DNA from: an uncultured candidate division Zixibacteria bacterium
GTDB lineage: Bacteria; Zixibacteria; MSB-5A5; GN15; FEB-12
Length of the DNA: 26,623 bases
Reading direction: 5' to 3'
Assembly: GCA_913009765.1 (NCBI GenBank)
Contig: CAJVYT010000014.1
Span: 1-26,623, forward strand
In this document: in pieces, positions 1 to 9,038 of the stretch
Layout: each line of letters starts with the position of its first letter
Position numbering within the stretch: the first letter of the stretch is position 1
Notes under the pieces: generated by a model
Database searches by the model: none
The model's input: only the letters and a program-made list of their open reading frames with translations
Told to the model about the DNA's origin: nothing
Made by a program: the position numbers and the translations under genes

Positions 1-51
1 CGCTGCCTGATTCTTTGATTTCTGAATGTAGTTAACTTACGTCGAGGCAAC

Positions 52-1512
52 ATGTCTGAGATAAAATACACTTTGTTAAACCTTCCAAATCCTGCTGGAC
101 AAAATATCTATCGGGAATTTGCAGGCGGCTTTGGCACGACCGGAAGCTTGGGTGAAGGTAATAATCTTGCTCCGCAGTACTTGATTTATGCGGCGTCGGC
201 GATGGAAAATGAAGCTGCCAGCTATAGTGTTATAGATGCTCAGGCATTGAATTTAACAGTTCAAAATATCATCGAAGAACTTGAAAAAGATCCGCCGGAA
301 GTGTTGATTGCATGGCTTTCACTCCCCTCTTTAGACAGTGACCTCCACCTGCTTGATGAGATAAAAGCATGCTTTCCAAAGACAATGATAATCGCGCTTG
401 GAACTGTGTGCAGGGTTCTATCAAAGGAGATATTAGATAAAAGCAAAATTGACGCGCTTTTGATTGGAAACTTTCCCTATTACTCTCCAATACTTTCGTT
501 GATCAAGGAGGTTGACAATGGCGGGGTTGAGGCTCTATCATCTGTTCCTGGGTTTATGCGTCGACAAGATGATGGGCAGATAACGGATCAAATGATTTTA
601 CTTGAGAAAGATTTGGATGTGTTGAACTACTCTGTTTATTCCAAGCTGCCAGTTGAAAAATATCTGCTTGACTATCAGGATCGCAGGTTCAAAACAGTTA
701 AGTGCATCCCACTCTTAACCGGGGTGGGTTGCCCCTACAACTGTACTTACTGCCCCTACCCCCTTGGATATGGCAATAAAATAATTAATAAATCTGTTGA
801 AAAAATACTCCAAGAGATTGAGTTTTTAATCGAGAACCATGGGATTTTGGGTTTCGCCTTCAGAGAACAAGCCTTCACCCATAGCGGGGAGCGTGTCCAC
901 AGTTTTTGCGATGAAATTATCAAGAGAGGGTTGCAGATCAAGTGGGTTTGCGAGACACGTGTTGATCTTGTTGACAGAGAGATGCTTTCAAAGATGAAGC
1001 TTGCAGGGTGTTTTGGAATTTTCTACGGTGTTGAAACCGGTGACGACGAGCTTATGAAGTCGATTAAAAAACCTGTGCTAAGTAAAAGGGAGATTATCAA
1101 AACTTTTCATGAGACTAAAAAAGCAGGGATAGTCGCTCACGCCCATATGATGATTGGTTTTCCAGATGAAAGCTGGAGCACTATCAACAACTCAATTGAT
1201 TTTATTAAAAAATTTAATCCAGACCATATTAACATAAATGTTGTCACGCCTTATTATGGGACTAAGCTTCGAGAGGCTGTCGTGGAAGAGGGTCTTTTAC
1301 GCTCTGAGGATTGGGGGATGTACACAAGCTATGAGCCTGTTGTTAAAACAAAACATCTGAGTGAAAAAGATCTGATAAGGGCGCGCAGGAAGATGAAGAC
1401 TGAGTTTTACAAGTTTAAATTTAGGACTGACGCTCGATACCGGATTGTTCTTTTGAAGAAGCTGATTAAAAAAGTTTTCAGACTACTCCATCTTACCAAT
1501 GAACAAAAATAA
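52..1512 (+). CDS. Radical SAM protein with N-terminal B12-binding-like domain
   Basis: This 486-residue protein starts at an ATG preceded by GAGG. The first ~170 residues resemble the Rossmann-like cobalamin-binding half of B12-dependent radical SAM enzymes, but I see no D-x-H-x-x-G cobalamin-ligand motif, so B12 binding is doubtful. The radical SAM core is clear: C227, C231 and C234 form the CX3CX2C cluster site in VGCPYNCTYCP. Downstream are GVETGDDELM and MIGFPDES, typical of the Elp3/MiaB-like barrel. Such proteins carry out methylation, ring rearrangement or other radical chemistry. Substrate here is unknown, but the gene overlaps a glycosyltransferase by 14 bases at the head of a sugar-gene run, so modification of a sugar or lipid carrier is inferred. 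Family assignment is firm, substrate is not. Confidence 0.88.
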   Translation: MSEIKYTLLNLPNPAGQNIYREFAGGFGTTGSLGEGNNLAPQYLIYAASAMENEAASYSVIDAQALNLTVQNIIEELEKDPPEVLIAWLSLPSLDSDLHLLDEIKACFPKTMIIALGTVCRVLSKEILDKSKIDALLIGNFPYYSPILSLIKEVDNGGVEALSSVPGFMRRQDDGQITDQMILLEKDLDVLNYSVYSKLPVEKYLLDYQDRRFKTVKCIPLLTGVGCPYNCTYCPYPLGYGNKIINKSVEKILQEIEFLIENHGILGFAFREQAFTHSGERVHSFCDEIIKRGLQIKWVCETRVDLVDREMLSKMKLAGCFGIFYGVETGDDELMKSIKKPVLSKREIIKTFHETKKAGIVAHAHMMIGFPDESWSTINNSIDFIKKFNPDHININVVTPYYGTKLREAVVEEGLLRSEDWGMYTSYEPVVKTKHLSEKDLIRARRKMKTEFYKFKFRTDARYRIVLLKKLIKKVFRLLHLTNEQK

Positions 1513-2536
1513 TGGTCTCCTCAGAGTTGCTGCTAATATGGATGATAATATTTTGCTTTCAACTGTAATTATCTCGCGCAACACTGAGAGATATATCGGA
1601 AGATGTATTGAATCAGTAATCGAGGCGTGCAGCGGGATTGAAAATGAGATAATCCTCGTAGACTCTGCCTCAACCGATCGCACACTGAAAATCGCGGAAA
1701 AATACCCAATCAAAATACTGAAAATCATGGACACGAGGTTTTTATCTGCCTCAGCCGGACGCTATATCGGATTTAAACACAGCCAGGGAAGATTCATCTA
1801 TTTTTTCGACGCCGACTCGCTGTTAGACTCTGAGTGGTTTGAAAAAGCCCTGCCACAACTTGAGAGAGACCCGCTGCTTGGCGGGGTTACAGGATACATT
1901 TCTCAAGAGTTTTATGATAACTATAGCGTCAAAGGCTGGATAGACATTAGCAATGAGGAGAAACCCGGTGAAATCAGATGGTTTTATGCAGATATCTTGT
2001 TGAAACGAGAGGTATTGGAGCAGGTAGGAAACTTTAATCCCTGGCTGAAAAGCATGGAAGAAGGAGAGCTTAGCTACCGAATTTTAAATGCCGGATATAA
2101 ACTCAGGAGGCTGCCATATAAAATGGCTCACCATCTTGGCGGAGAGGATGAAAACGTTTTTTCATTTACCAAAAGAAAGATTGAAAACGCAACCTCTCTG
2201 GGCAGGATACTCAGGTATTCGATAGGGGATAAAGAAATTTTAAAAAGGCATATCAGAGATTCAAAGTTCGCCATTATTGTGGCAATTATTTTATCCGGAG
2301 CACTGTCATCCCTGCCATTGTTGTATGCCGCGGGACTGCAGCAGCGTATTCTCTTCGCACCTTTGTTTTTGATTTTCACATATCTCTGGATAATGGTTGA
2401 AAAAAAAGACTTGTCAACTGCATTGTTCCACATAATTAACATATCTCTGCTCTGGCCTTTTCTCATCATGGGATTTCTAATGAATCCTTTAGAGCCGGAT
2501 AATTACCCCGTTGCGGGTGATATGATAAAGGGTTAG
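1499..2536 (+). CDS. Family 2 glycosyltransferase with C-terminal membrane segments
   Basis: This GT-A fold transferase of up to 345 residues has the N-terminal nucleotide-binding stretch STVIISRNTE, then LVDSASTDRT, and the metal-binding DxD as D104-A-D106 in FFDADS. EEGELSYRI (~residue 196) matches the acidic catalytic-base region of GT2 enzymes. Residues ~257-335 hold two or three hydrophobic segments, so the enzyme is probably anchored to the inner face of the cytoplasmic membrane and works on a lipid-linked acceptor. The ATG used overlaps the radical SAM gene; a second ATG at 1538 (residue 14) sits right before the conserved core and is an equally possible start, since neither has a clear ribosome site. 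Donor and acceptor cannot be deduced. Confidence 0.88.
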   Translation: MNKNNGLLRVAANMDDNILLSTVIISRNTERYIGRCIESVIEACSGIENEIILVDSASTDRTLKIAEKYPIKILKIMDTRFLSASAGRYIGFKHSQGRFIYFFDADSLLDSEWFEKALPQLERDPLLGGVTGYISQEFYDNYSVKGWIDISNEEKPGEIRWFYADILLKREVLEQVGNFNPWLKSMEEGELSYRILNAGYKLRRLPYKMAHHLGGEDENVFSFTKRKIENATSLGRILRYSIGDKEILKRHIRDSKFAIIVAIILSGALSSLPLLYAAGLQQRILFAPLFLIFTYLWIMVEKKDLSTALFHIINISLLWPFLIMGFLMNPLEPDNYPVAGDMIKG

Positions 2537-2537
2537 C

Positions 2538-3716
2538 GTGATTTTTATGTCTCTTCTGATGACTGATGCAAACGGTGTGGGTGGACTTGCAATAGTAAGG
2601 TCCCTTGGAAAAAAAGGAATCGACATTACTGCATCTTCCGCTAGACGTGATGCAATTTGTTTTTATTCAAAATATGTCAAAAGAGGGCTCATGTATCCTG
2701 ATCCGGAACATAAAGACAAGTTCTTCAAGTGGTTATGCAACACCCTCCAGGATAGGAAATACGATGTCTTAATCTCTGCAAATGAACTAATGTTATTGAT
2801 GATTGCAGAGAATAAGGGATTACTCTCAAAGTATACGAGAATTCCAATACCTGATTTAGATACAATTAAGATTTCCATTGATAAATCCCGGCTATCGAAG
2901 TTTGCAATGGATAACCATTTCCCAATACCAAAGACTTACTTCTACGAAGAATTGATAAATTTTAGTGGTTATGAATTTTCAAAACTTCCAGAGGATCTGG
3001 GTATCCCCTTTATCATCAAACCTCATAGTGGGAGTGGTGGACAGGGTCAAGTTCTGGTTTATGAAACTAAAAAAATAGAAGAGATTTATAAGGAACAAAT
3101 TAAAAATTATGGCCCCTGCATGATTCAGGAGTGCATCAAGGGGACGGAATATCAGGTAGGATTTATTTTTAATTTCGAATCGAAGCCAAGAAGAGTATGC
3201 GTTCAAAAAACGATTAGACAATTTCCGGTATTTGGTGGGCCAAATGTATGTGCCGAAACAGACAGAAATGATGATCTGATTGATGCCATCTTTAAATTAC
3301 TGAAAAAATTAAATTATAAAAGTATCGGGATGGTGGGTGTAATCGTTGACGAAAGAGACGATATTCCAAAACTCCTTGACTTTAATCCGAGATTTTACGC
3401 CTCCACTTGTCTACCAATCGCAGCCGGGGTAGATTTTCCATATCTACTATATAAAATGGCTATTGAGGGGGATATTGAACAGAACTTGGATTATGAAACT
3501 GGAGTTAGATGCAGAAATCTATATGGTGATTTTAAACATATGCTGACAGTATTAAAGCATGGGCAGGCTGGGAACTATAGTTTTTCGCGGGGCCAGACAA
3601 TTGTGAATTTTTTAAAGTTTCATCGGGACAACGGATATTATGACTGGTCACTTGATGATCCAAAGCCTTTTTTATCTCTGCCCATTAATCAGGTTAAAAA
3701 ACGAGTTCGAAAATGA
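2538..3716 (+). CDS. ATP-grasp carboxylate-amine ligase-like protein
   Basis: This 392-residue ATP-grasp enzyme of the PylC/carbamoyl-phosphate-synthase-like type begins with a pre-ATP-grasp Rossmann motif (TDANGVGGLAIVRSLG). The ATP-grasp lysine is K161 in FIIKPHSGSGGQG, followed by MIQECIKGTEYQVG (~residue 195) and the metal-binding LLDFNPRF (~residue 284). Members activate a carboxylate as acyl phosphate and join it to an amine. In a glycan locus this could attach an amino acid to an amino sugar, or make an amino-acid-like group. The start is GTG one base after the previous stop, with AAAGGG upstream; an ATG three codons in is possible. Pairing with the deacetylase just downstream, which would expose a sugar amine, is an attractive but unproved link. 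Confidence 0.85.
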   Translation: MIFMSLLMTDANGVGGLAIVRSLGKKGIDITASSARRDAICFYSKYVKRGLMYPDPEHKDKFFKWLCNTLQDRKYDVLISANELMLLMIAENKGLLSKYTRIPIPDLDTIKISIDKSRLSKFAMDNHFPIPKTYFYEELINFSGYEFSKLPEDLGIPFIIKPHSGSGGQGQVLVYETKKIEEIYKEQIKNYGPCMIQECIKGTEYQVGFIFNFESKPRRVCVQKTIRQFPVFGGPNVCAETDRNDDLIDAIFKLLKKLNYKSIGMVGVIVDERDDIPKLLDFNPRFYASTCLPIAAGVDFPYLLYKMAIEGDIEQNLDYETGVRCRNLYGDFKHMLTVLKHGQAGNYSFSRGQTIVNFLKFHRDNGYYDWSLDDPKPFLSLPINQVKKRVRK

Positions 3717-3740
3717 TGATCATATTAGAGAGGTGAATGT

Positions 3741-4391
3741 ATGAAAGCTAGAAATGTCCTTGCAGTTGGCGCTCATGGCGATGATATTGAGATCGGCTGT
3801 GGAGGTGTTGTTGCAAAACATGCGAAGAAAGGAGATAATGTGTACATGCTTGTTATGACAACGCCTGAGTACACCAATTATGATGGCACGGTTTTGAGGG
3901 GGCGTGCTGAGGGGGAGATTGAAACTGTTGATGGCGCAAAGATACTGGGCGCTAAGCTCGTTCAGCTTGATTTCACAACAAAGGATGTGCCTTATAATGG
4001 TGAGAGTGTTGAGGCGATAAATAAGGTTATTGATGATTACGATATTGACACGATTTACACGCACTGGCTCCATGACACGCATCAGGATCATATGCGCACT
4101 ACAAAATCTGTTTTCTCGGCAGCGAGATATGTGTCTACTATTTTTATGTATGAACCGGAGTATCCTGCTGGCAGGTCGTATCTCGGGTTTAGAAACCAGT
4201 ATTATGTTGACATCTCCGATACCTTTGAGGCTAAGCTTGAGGCTATTAAAAAACATGTGAGTCAGATTAAAAAGTATGAGCCTGCTGGATTTTTAGAGGC
4301 TATAGAAGGCCGGTGCAGGCATCGGGGTTATCAGATCGGCAGGAGATACGCTGAAACCTTTGAGGTTCTCAGGATGTTAGACGACATTTGA
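3741..4391 (+). CDS. PIG-L/LmbE family N-acetylglucosaminyl deacetylase
   Basis: This 216-residue protein has the zinc-binding signature AHGDD at residues 11-15 (H12, D14, D15; usually AHPDD) and the second histidine motif HQDH at 114-117. PIG-L/LmbE enzymes are zinc hydrolases that remove N-acetyl groups from GlcNAc-like sugars on lipids, inositol or nucleotides. Length is normal for the family. The start is well fixed: GAGGTGA sits five bases before the ATG, among the best ribosome sites in the window. It lies between the ATP-grasp ligase and the DUF362 gene, consistent with making a free amine on a sugar intermediate. A second, quite different PIG-L protein lies at 22963. Confidence 0.9.
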   Translation: MKARNVLAVGAHGDDIEIGCGGVVAKHAKKGDNVYMLVMTTPEYTNYDGTVLRGRAEGEIETVDGAKILGAKLVQLDFTTKDVPYNGESVEAINKVIDDYDIDTIYTHWLHDTHQDHMRTTKSVFSAARYVSTIFMYEPEYPAGRSYLGFRNQYYVDISDTFEAKLEAIKKHVSQIKKYEPAGFLEAIEGRCRHRGYQIGRRYAETFEVLRMLDDI

Positions 4392-4416
4392 TCGGGCTCT
4401 GTTGTAGGTGGATTTT

Positions 4417-5325
4417 TTGAAAAACGTTGTGTCTGTTGTTAAAACAAATGGTTACTTGGATGCTGCCTCAAAGATGGCCTCTTTGATAGGGGAGGTTCCA
4501 GATCTAAAGCTGTCTGACGGGGACCGTGTTTTAATCAAGCCGAATCTCTGTAATTGGCGTCATCCGAGTACCGGCGCTATAACTCATCCGCTGGCGTTGG
4601 ACGCCTTGCTTGGCTATTTAAGAGGTAATTTCAATGACCTGGATATCACTGTTGTTGAAAGTGATGCAACGGCGTCACGACCTGATATAACTGTGAAGTG
4701 GTTTGGTTTTGACAGGATATTTGACAAGTGGGATGCGAAATGGTGTAATCTAAGTAAGATCCCCTATTCTAAAAAACGGATTGACGGCCTATTTTTCAAA
4801 GAGATCGAGAGGCCGGTGATATTCGATGAATGCGATTTTTTCATCACACTGCCAAAGCTGAAAACACACTCTCTAACGCTTATGACGGGCGCGCTTAAAA
4901 ACCAATTCGGCTGTCTGCCGCAGAAGGTGAAGAGCAAGTATCACAAAAATATCCACGACGTTGTGGCAGACTGCAACCTGGCGATGAGACCGGATCTCTC
5001 GATTGTTGACGGGGTTATATCCATGGGCGGGGGTGTGGCGGTCTTCGGTGTTCCCATTAAATCCAATCTTCTTATAGCTGGATCTGACCCTGTAAGTACT
5101 GACGTTGTCTGCGCAAGTATACTCGGCTATTCTCCGCGGAAGGTCGGGCCCATCAAAAGCGCGATTAAACTTGGTGTTGGAACCGATAAATATGAGTTGA
5201 AAGGTGATTTCACACACCTTAAAGAGATCCGTGTAAACAATGAACTTCCTACCTGGAAACGATACATGCTGGATTTCGGGCGGCTCATTGAGCGGAATCG
5301 AACAGCACTTAAGATGAGGAGATGA
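4417..5325 (+). CDS. DUF362 family protein
   Basis: This ~302-residue protein matches the DUF362 family of unknown function: RVLIKPNLCNW near the start, then THPLALDALL, TLPKLKTHSLT and NQFGCLPQKVKS in the middle, then SIVDGVISMGGG and GSDPVSTDVVCASILGY. These are the conserved blocks of the DUF362 core. The C-terminal ferredoxin-like domain carried by some members is absent. I place the start at TTG 4417 rather than GTG 4408 because the only good ribosome site, TAGGTGG at 4405-4411, overlaps the GTG and lies the right distance from the TTG. It is the only gene in the run without an obvious carbohydrate activity; its role is unknown. Confidence 0.82.
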   Translation: MKNVVSVVKTNGYLDAASKMASLIGEVPDLKLSDGDRVLIKPNLCNWRHPSTGAITHPLALDALLGYLRGNFNDLDITVVESDATASRPDITVKWFGFDRIFDKWDAKWCNLSKIPYSKKRIDGLFFKEIERPVIFDECDFFITLPKLKTHSLTLMTGALKNQFGCLPQKVKSKYHKNIHDVVADCNLAMRPDLSIVDGVISMGGGVAVFGVPIKSNLLIAGSDPVSTDVVCASILGYSPRKVGPIKSAIKLGVGTDKYELKGDFTHLKEIRVNNELPTWKRYMLDFGRLIERNRTALKMRR

Positions 5326-5332
5326 GGCAGGC

Positions 5333-6382
5333 ATGGTAAAAGTTGGAATAATCGGTGCAGGGATTCAAGCTAAGGCAGCCCATCTACCGACTTTTTCCAG
5401 GCTCTCCGATGTGGAGGTTGTGGGGTTGGCTGATATCAATGAAAAGCCGGCGAAGGCGCTTGCTAAAAAGTTTGGCATCCCAAATATTTATACAGACTAC
5501 AAAGACCTGCTAGCTTCTGATGTGGACCTGGTATCAATCTGCACGCCTCACAAGTTGCATAGGCAGATGGCTGTTGACGCTGCGAAGGCAGGTAAACACA
5601 TTCTGATTGAGAAGCCTATGGCAACGTCTGTTAAAGATGCCGATGAAATCATAAGCGCTGTTAGCGAAAATAACGTAAAGTTAGGGGTTGTGCAGAATTA
5701 TCGGCTCTTCCCCGCAATAGAGGATGCAAAAAATAGGATTGACTCCGGCAGAATTGGAAAGATCGTGTCTATCCACGGCTATGGCCATGTTTTTCAATCC
5801 TTTGGATCACGGTCGACACCCTGGATACTTGAAGAAGGCGGCGCAGGGATTATTGAGGATTTTGGGTCGCATCTTATAGATATCATCCTCTATCTAAACT
5901 CATTTAACAAGATAACACGGATCTATGCAATGGGTGGGAATTTTGACGGGAATCTGGATATGATCGCAAGCTGCCAGATACTCATGGAGTTTACTGATAA
6001 ATCCACAGTATCACTGGATTTATCATGTCTTTCAGGCGCGAAGGAAAGCGCTGTATATGTGCAGGGAGTTGGGGGCTCGCTGCATGTGGATATCCGGTCT
6101 GATCATCTCCGTGAAACCCATCAGTTTAACACGCCTATCGATGATGTGGTCTCGACCTACGCAAAGTTTAAGGGGATATCAAAAGGCGTTATATCTGGAG
6201 ACTATTTCACCGGGGCTAAGACCTATTACCGGCCTCTTTTTCAGAACATGGTTGACAGCATCCAGGGAGACGGCAAGGTTCTTGTGCCCGGAGCGGAGGC
6301 GCGGGCTACAGCGCTTGTTATTGAAAGCGCGGTTAAAAGCCTGAAAAGCAAGATGCCCATAGAGGTTTTAGACCTTCAATAA
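5333..6382 (+). CDS. Gfo/Idh/MocA family NAD(P)-dependent sugar oxidoreductase
   Basis: This 349-residue dehydrogenase has an N-terminal Rossmann fold (GIIGAGIQAKAAH, residues 5-17), the hallmark E93-K94-P95 in LIEKPMA, and the C-terminal substrate region with EEGGAGIIEDFGSHLID, in which the Asp and His of D-x-G-x-H are the usual catalytic pair. Family members oxidise or reduce one carbinol of a sugar or nucleotide sugar, often at C3, to make keto or amino sugars. The gene starts 7 bases after DUF362 with GAGG upstream of the ATG. Together with the deacetylase and ligase it probably builds a modified sugar donor. The exact sugar cannot be read from sequence. Confidence 0.9.
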   Translation: MVKVGIIGAGIQAKAAHLPTFSRLSDVEVVGLADINEKPAKALAKKFGIPNIYTDYKDLLASDVDLVSICTPHKLHRQMAVDAAKAGKHILIEKPMATSVKDADEIISAVSENNVKLGVVQNYRLFPAIEDAKNRIDSGRIGKIVSIHGYGHVFQSFGSRSTPWILEEGGAGIIEDFGSHLIDIILYLNSFNKITRIYAMGGNFDGNLDMIASCQILMEFTDKSTVSLDLSCLSGAKESAVYVQGVGGSLHVDIRSDHLRETHQFNTPIDDVVSTYAKFKGISKGVISGDYFTGAKTYYRPLFQNMVDSIQGDGKVLVPGAEARATALVIESAVKSLKSKMPIEVLDLQ

Positions 6383-6403
6383 ATTGATCTGGAGGACATA
6401 TTT

Positions 6404-7390
6404 GTGGACAGCGATGCTCGTGGTGCTAATGGATATATTATGGTTACTCCCTGCAGGGATGAGGAATCGAATCTAAAGAATCTTATTCCCTCTGTTCTTG
6501 CTCAAACCGTTCGCCCAATTCTCTGGGTTATTGTGGATGATGGGAGCACTGATAAGAGCCCTGAAATAATCTCTAAGGCAGAGAAGAGCCATGATTTTAT
6601 TAAAGCCTTATTTCTTGAAAAAGAAAAACAGTATAAAGGCAGCCACTATGCCCGTGTGTGTAACAACGGCTTTACTTATGCGATTGATTATTGTAAAAAG
6701 CATGGTTTAGAATACGGTTATATCGCGGTGTTAGATGCTGATAACATTCCTGAAGCAAATTATTTTAGCATGCTTGCCTGCGAGTTCACAGAGAATCCGA
6801 AGCTCGGCCTTGCCAGCGGGATAAACGCTTATACTGATATTGAACCGTTGATGAAGAGTTTAAACATTGATAACCCTCTTGACCCCCGGCTTTGGCAGTT
6901 GTGGGACAGTCCGTCAGTCGAGGTCCAGCTGGGGAGGCGAAGCGATCTGCCTATGGGTTCTGCGCGGATGTGGCGAAGAGCGTGCTTCGAAGAAACAGGG
7001 GGCGGTTTTGCCGAGGTACCCGCATGTGACAGTGTTTCTGTTGCCAGTGCAAAGTTAAAGGGTTGGGAGACACAGCTCTTTGAACATATACGGGTTATCG
7101 AGCGTGAGGGGCAGGTAAAGCATGGGCTTTGGGATGGTTATCAGGAACTGGGTGAAAACAACTTTTACCGGGGGTTTCCATTTTACTTCGCAGTCTTGAA
7201 AGGACTGAAATACACCGTTAAAAAGCCTTTTTACATCGGAGCCGCTTATCTATGGGGCTATTTCAAGGCACGTTTCATCTTAAGGGAAAAAATGGTGGAT
7301 GAAGAACTTTATAATTATTATCGAAAAACGCGGCCGAAAGAAGTGCGCAATCTATACATCCAGAAATTAAAACGAATACTTGGGAAATAA
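6404..7390 (+). CDS. Family 2 glycosyltransferase
   Basis: This 328-residue GT2 enzyme has MVTPCRDEESN (residues 13-23), the nucleotide-binding VIVDDGSTD with D45-D46, and the metal-binding D111-A-D113 in VLDADNIPE. The start is GTG 6404, chosen because GGAGG lies 8 bases upstream. The C-terminal ~90 residues contain amphipathic and moderately hydrophobic stretches (GFPFYFAVLKGLKY, YIGAAYLWGYFKARF) that suggest close membrane association rather than clear spans. It is translated in line with the oxidoreductase upstream and the GT-C-like membrane protein downstream, so it likely adds one residue of the same lipid-linked glycan. Confidence 0.88.
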   Translation: MDSDARGANGYIMVTPCRDEESNLKNLIPSVLAQTVRPILWVIVDDGSTDKSPEIISKAEKSHDFIKALFLEKEKQYKGSHYARVCNNGFTYAIDYCKKHGLEYGYIAVLDADNIPEANYFSMLACEFTENPKLGLASGINAYTDIEPLMKSLNIDNPLDPRLWQLWDSPSVEVQLGRRSDLPMGSARMWRRACFEETGGGFAEVPACDSVSVASAKLKGWETQLFEHIRVIEREGQVKHGLWDGYQELGENNFYRGFPFYFAVLKGLKYTVKKPFYIGAAYLWGYFKARFILREKMVDEELYNYYRKTRPKEVRNLYIQKLKRILGK

Positions 7391-7408
7391 CTTGCAATAG
7401 GAGATATT

Positions 7409-8977
7409 ATGCGGTTTTCATTGAAATCAAAGATCGGGCTGATGGCGCTTCTTATTGTGTTTAACATGATTTTAAGGATTCCCTGGGTGCCTCATGAGCT
7501 GGGGATTGACTCTTTTGTGGTGCATTCTCTGGCGAATTCAATCACTAAATTCGGTGAGGCACGGTGGTGGCTTCATCCTGCATCGATAGTTGGGTCATAT
7601 CCTTATTCTGAACCGAGTTCGGTTGCATTTCTATTATCCGGTGTTGCTCAGATATCAGGTGTTGACACTGAAACAGCTATACTGCTTTATAACTTCATCT
7701 TAACCTTTGCCAGCATATTTTTCGCATATCTCATGGCGGGCGCCATCTGGGATAATGATCTTTTCAAATTCCTAGTAGCCTTTTTGTTTTCAACATCTCA
7801 AGGAATAGTTACGTTCTCCACCTGGACCGTGCATTCCAGAACGCTGTTTGTGATGATCTTCCCACTTTTCATCTATATCCTGCTGAAGCTGCGTGGAGCC
7901 GGTAAACTCAGATTTGGATCTTTAGCACTTCTTATGTTTGTGCTTTTGGCTGCTACACACCACTATATCTATTTTGTAATCCCGATTATCGCGAGCTTTT
8001 TTGGTTCAATCGTTCTATATCGCACTTATCTCTGGGCTAAAAAATCAAACCGGATAAATGATCCTGATGTTGTTCTCGGCGGACTTCTTCTCGCCACGTT
8101 TCTTGTAATGTTTATCGTGCCTTTTTTCACGCGCACCTTTATGGATACGGATCCGCGGGGCGGTGAATCTAGATATGGTTGGATGATTGTCATGATCGAG
8201 AGCTACACCCGTTACATCGGTCCATCGATACTCTTTACTGTTAGCGGATATTTCTATCTAATTGGTAAAAAGGAAAAGACGTTCGGAGAGATTTTTATGC
8301 TTCTTCTTATTGCATCTATTGCGCCTTTGTTGTATAATCAGACGTATACTAAATGGTTTATAATCATCTTTGCCGCAGTATTTGGGGGGATTGGACTTAA
8401 TAATATTGTGTCCTTAGATATTCATCTTTTAGGGGGGAGACGTAAAACACGGGCGCTTCTGAGTTTTCTCATGATTTTTGTACTGTTTGTGGGCTACTTC
8501 CAGTTCCTGCATTTTTTAAACGATCCCAAGCCGCGTTTCATGGCGGAAACAACATATGATGCCGGAACATGGATTAAAAATACTGTTGATAGAAGAACAA
8601 TTACATACAGGAATCCGGTGCGACTGATTTCTGTGGCGGAGGTTCCGGTGATATCTGCCATGGGGTCTGTAAATTTGGCATATGGATTTGCTGATCCTAC
8701 TAAGATCATTGTCAAACAAACTCATACGCCCACGTCTTTAAAATTTTACACTGGGGATCCATATAAACTAGCTAGTAAAGATATCCCTCGTGAGGTATAT
8801 GTTCGTATTACATCTGCAAGAGAGGGGCTAGGGCTGATAAAAAATAATAAAATCTCTTATTATGTTGAAAACACTGGTTCTCCAACAGGTCTTGACAGCA
8901 TCATTGGCCCAGTAGGAAATAGTGTTTATGATGGGGGAAAACTCAGGATATGGAGTATTGAATATGAAAGATTGTAA
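7409..8977 (+). CDS. Polytopic membrane protein, probable GT-C type glycosyltransferase
   Basis: This 522-residue protein has about ten hydrophobic spans between residues 10 and 375 and a soluble C-terminal ~150 residues. The first extracytoplasmic loop carries HELGIDSF, where the acidic residue lies where GT-C enzymes (STT3, PMT, ArnT types) keep the catalytic Asp or Glu, and SYPYSEPSS further on resembles the substrate-facing loops of archaeal GT-C proteins. Such enzymes use polyprenyl-phosphate sugars outside the membrane. It closes the tight 52-8977 gene run and has GGAGA 7 bases before the ATG. I recognise no specific family name, so a polymerase-like or structural role remains possible. 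Confidence 0.72.
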   Translation: MRFSLKSKIGLMALLIVFNMILRIPWVPHELGIDSFVVHSLANSITKFGEARWWLHPASIVGSYPYSEPSSVAFLLSGVAQISGVDTETAILLYNFILTFASIFFAYLMAGAIWDNDLFKFLVAFLFSTSQGIVTFSTWTVHSRTLFVMIFPLFIYILLKLRGAGKLRFGSLALLMFVLLAATHHYIYFVIPIIASFFGSIVLYRTYLWAKKSNRINDPDVVLGGLLLATFLVMFIVPFFTRTFMDTDPRGGESRYGWMIVMIESYTRYIGPSILFTVSGYFYLIGKKEKTFGEIFMLLLIASIAPLLYNQTYTKWFIIIFAAVFGGIGLNNIVSLDIHLLGGRRKTRALLSFLMIFVLFVGYFQFLHFLNDPKPRFMAETTYDAGTWIKNTVDRRTITYRNPVRLISVAEVPVISAMGSVNLAYGFADPTKIIVKQTHTPTSLKFYTGDPYKLASKDIPREVYVRITSAREGLGLIKNNKISYYVENTGSPTGLDSIIGPVGNSVYDGGKLRIWSIEYERL

Positions 8978-9009
8978 TTTAGAGATAAAAAAGGCATTTT
9001 ATTTTATTC

Positions 9010-9024
9010 TCCTAGTATATTAGT
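9010..9024 (+). promoter_or_regulatory. Possible TATA-like promoter of the GT4 gene
   Basis: In the 61-base gap after the first gene run, TAGTATATTA lies about 17-26 bases before the ATG at 9039, which itself lacks a ribosome site. An archaeal TATA box at that distance would give a leaderless or nearly leaderless mRNA. The marked drop in GC content from here on also fits a new transcription unit. AT-rich background makes this tentative. Confidence 0.3.
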
Positions 9025-9038
9025 ATGAACTGATAATT

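Noticed and set aside
3720..4256. 178-residue reverse-strand frame opposite the PIG-L gene
   Set aside because: The forward strand has clear deacetylase motifs and a strong ribosome site; the reverse frame has no family features.
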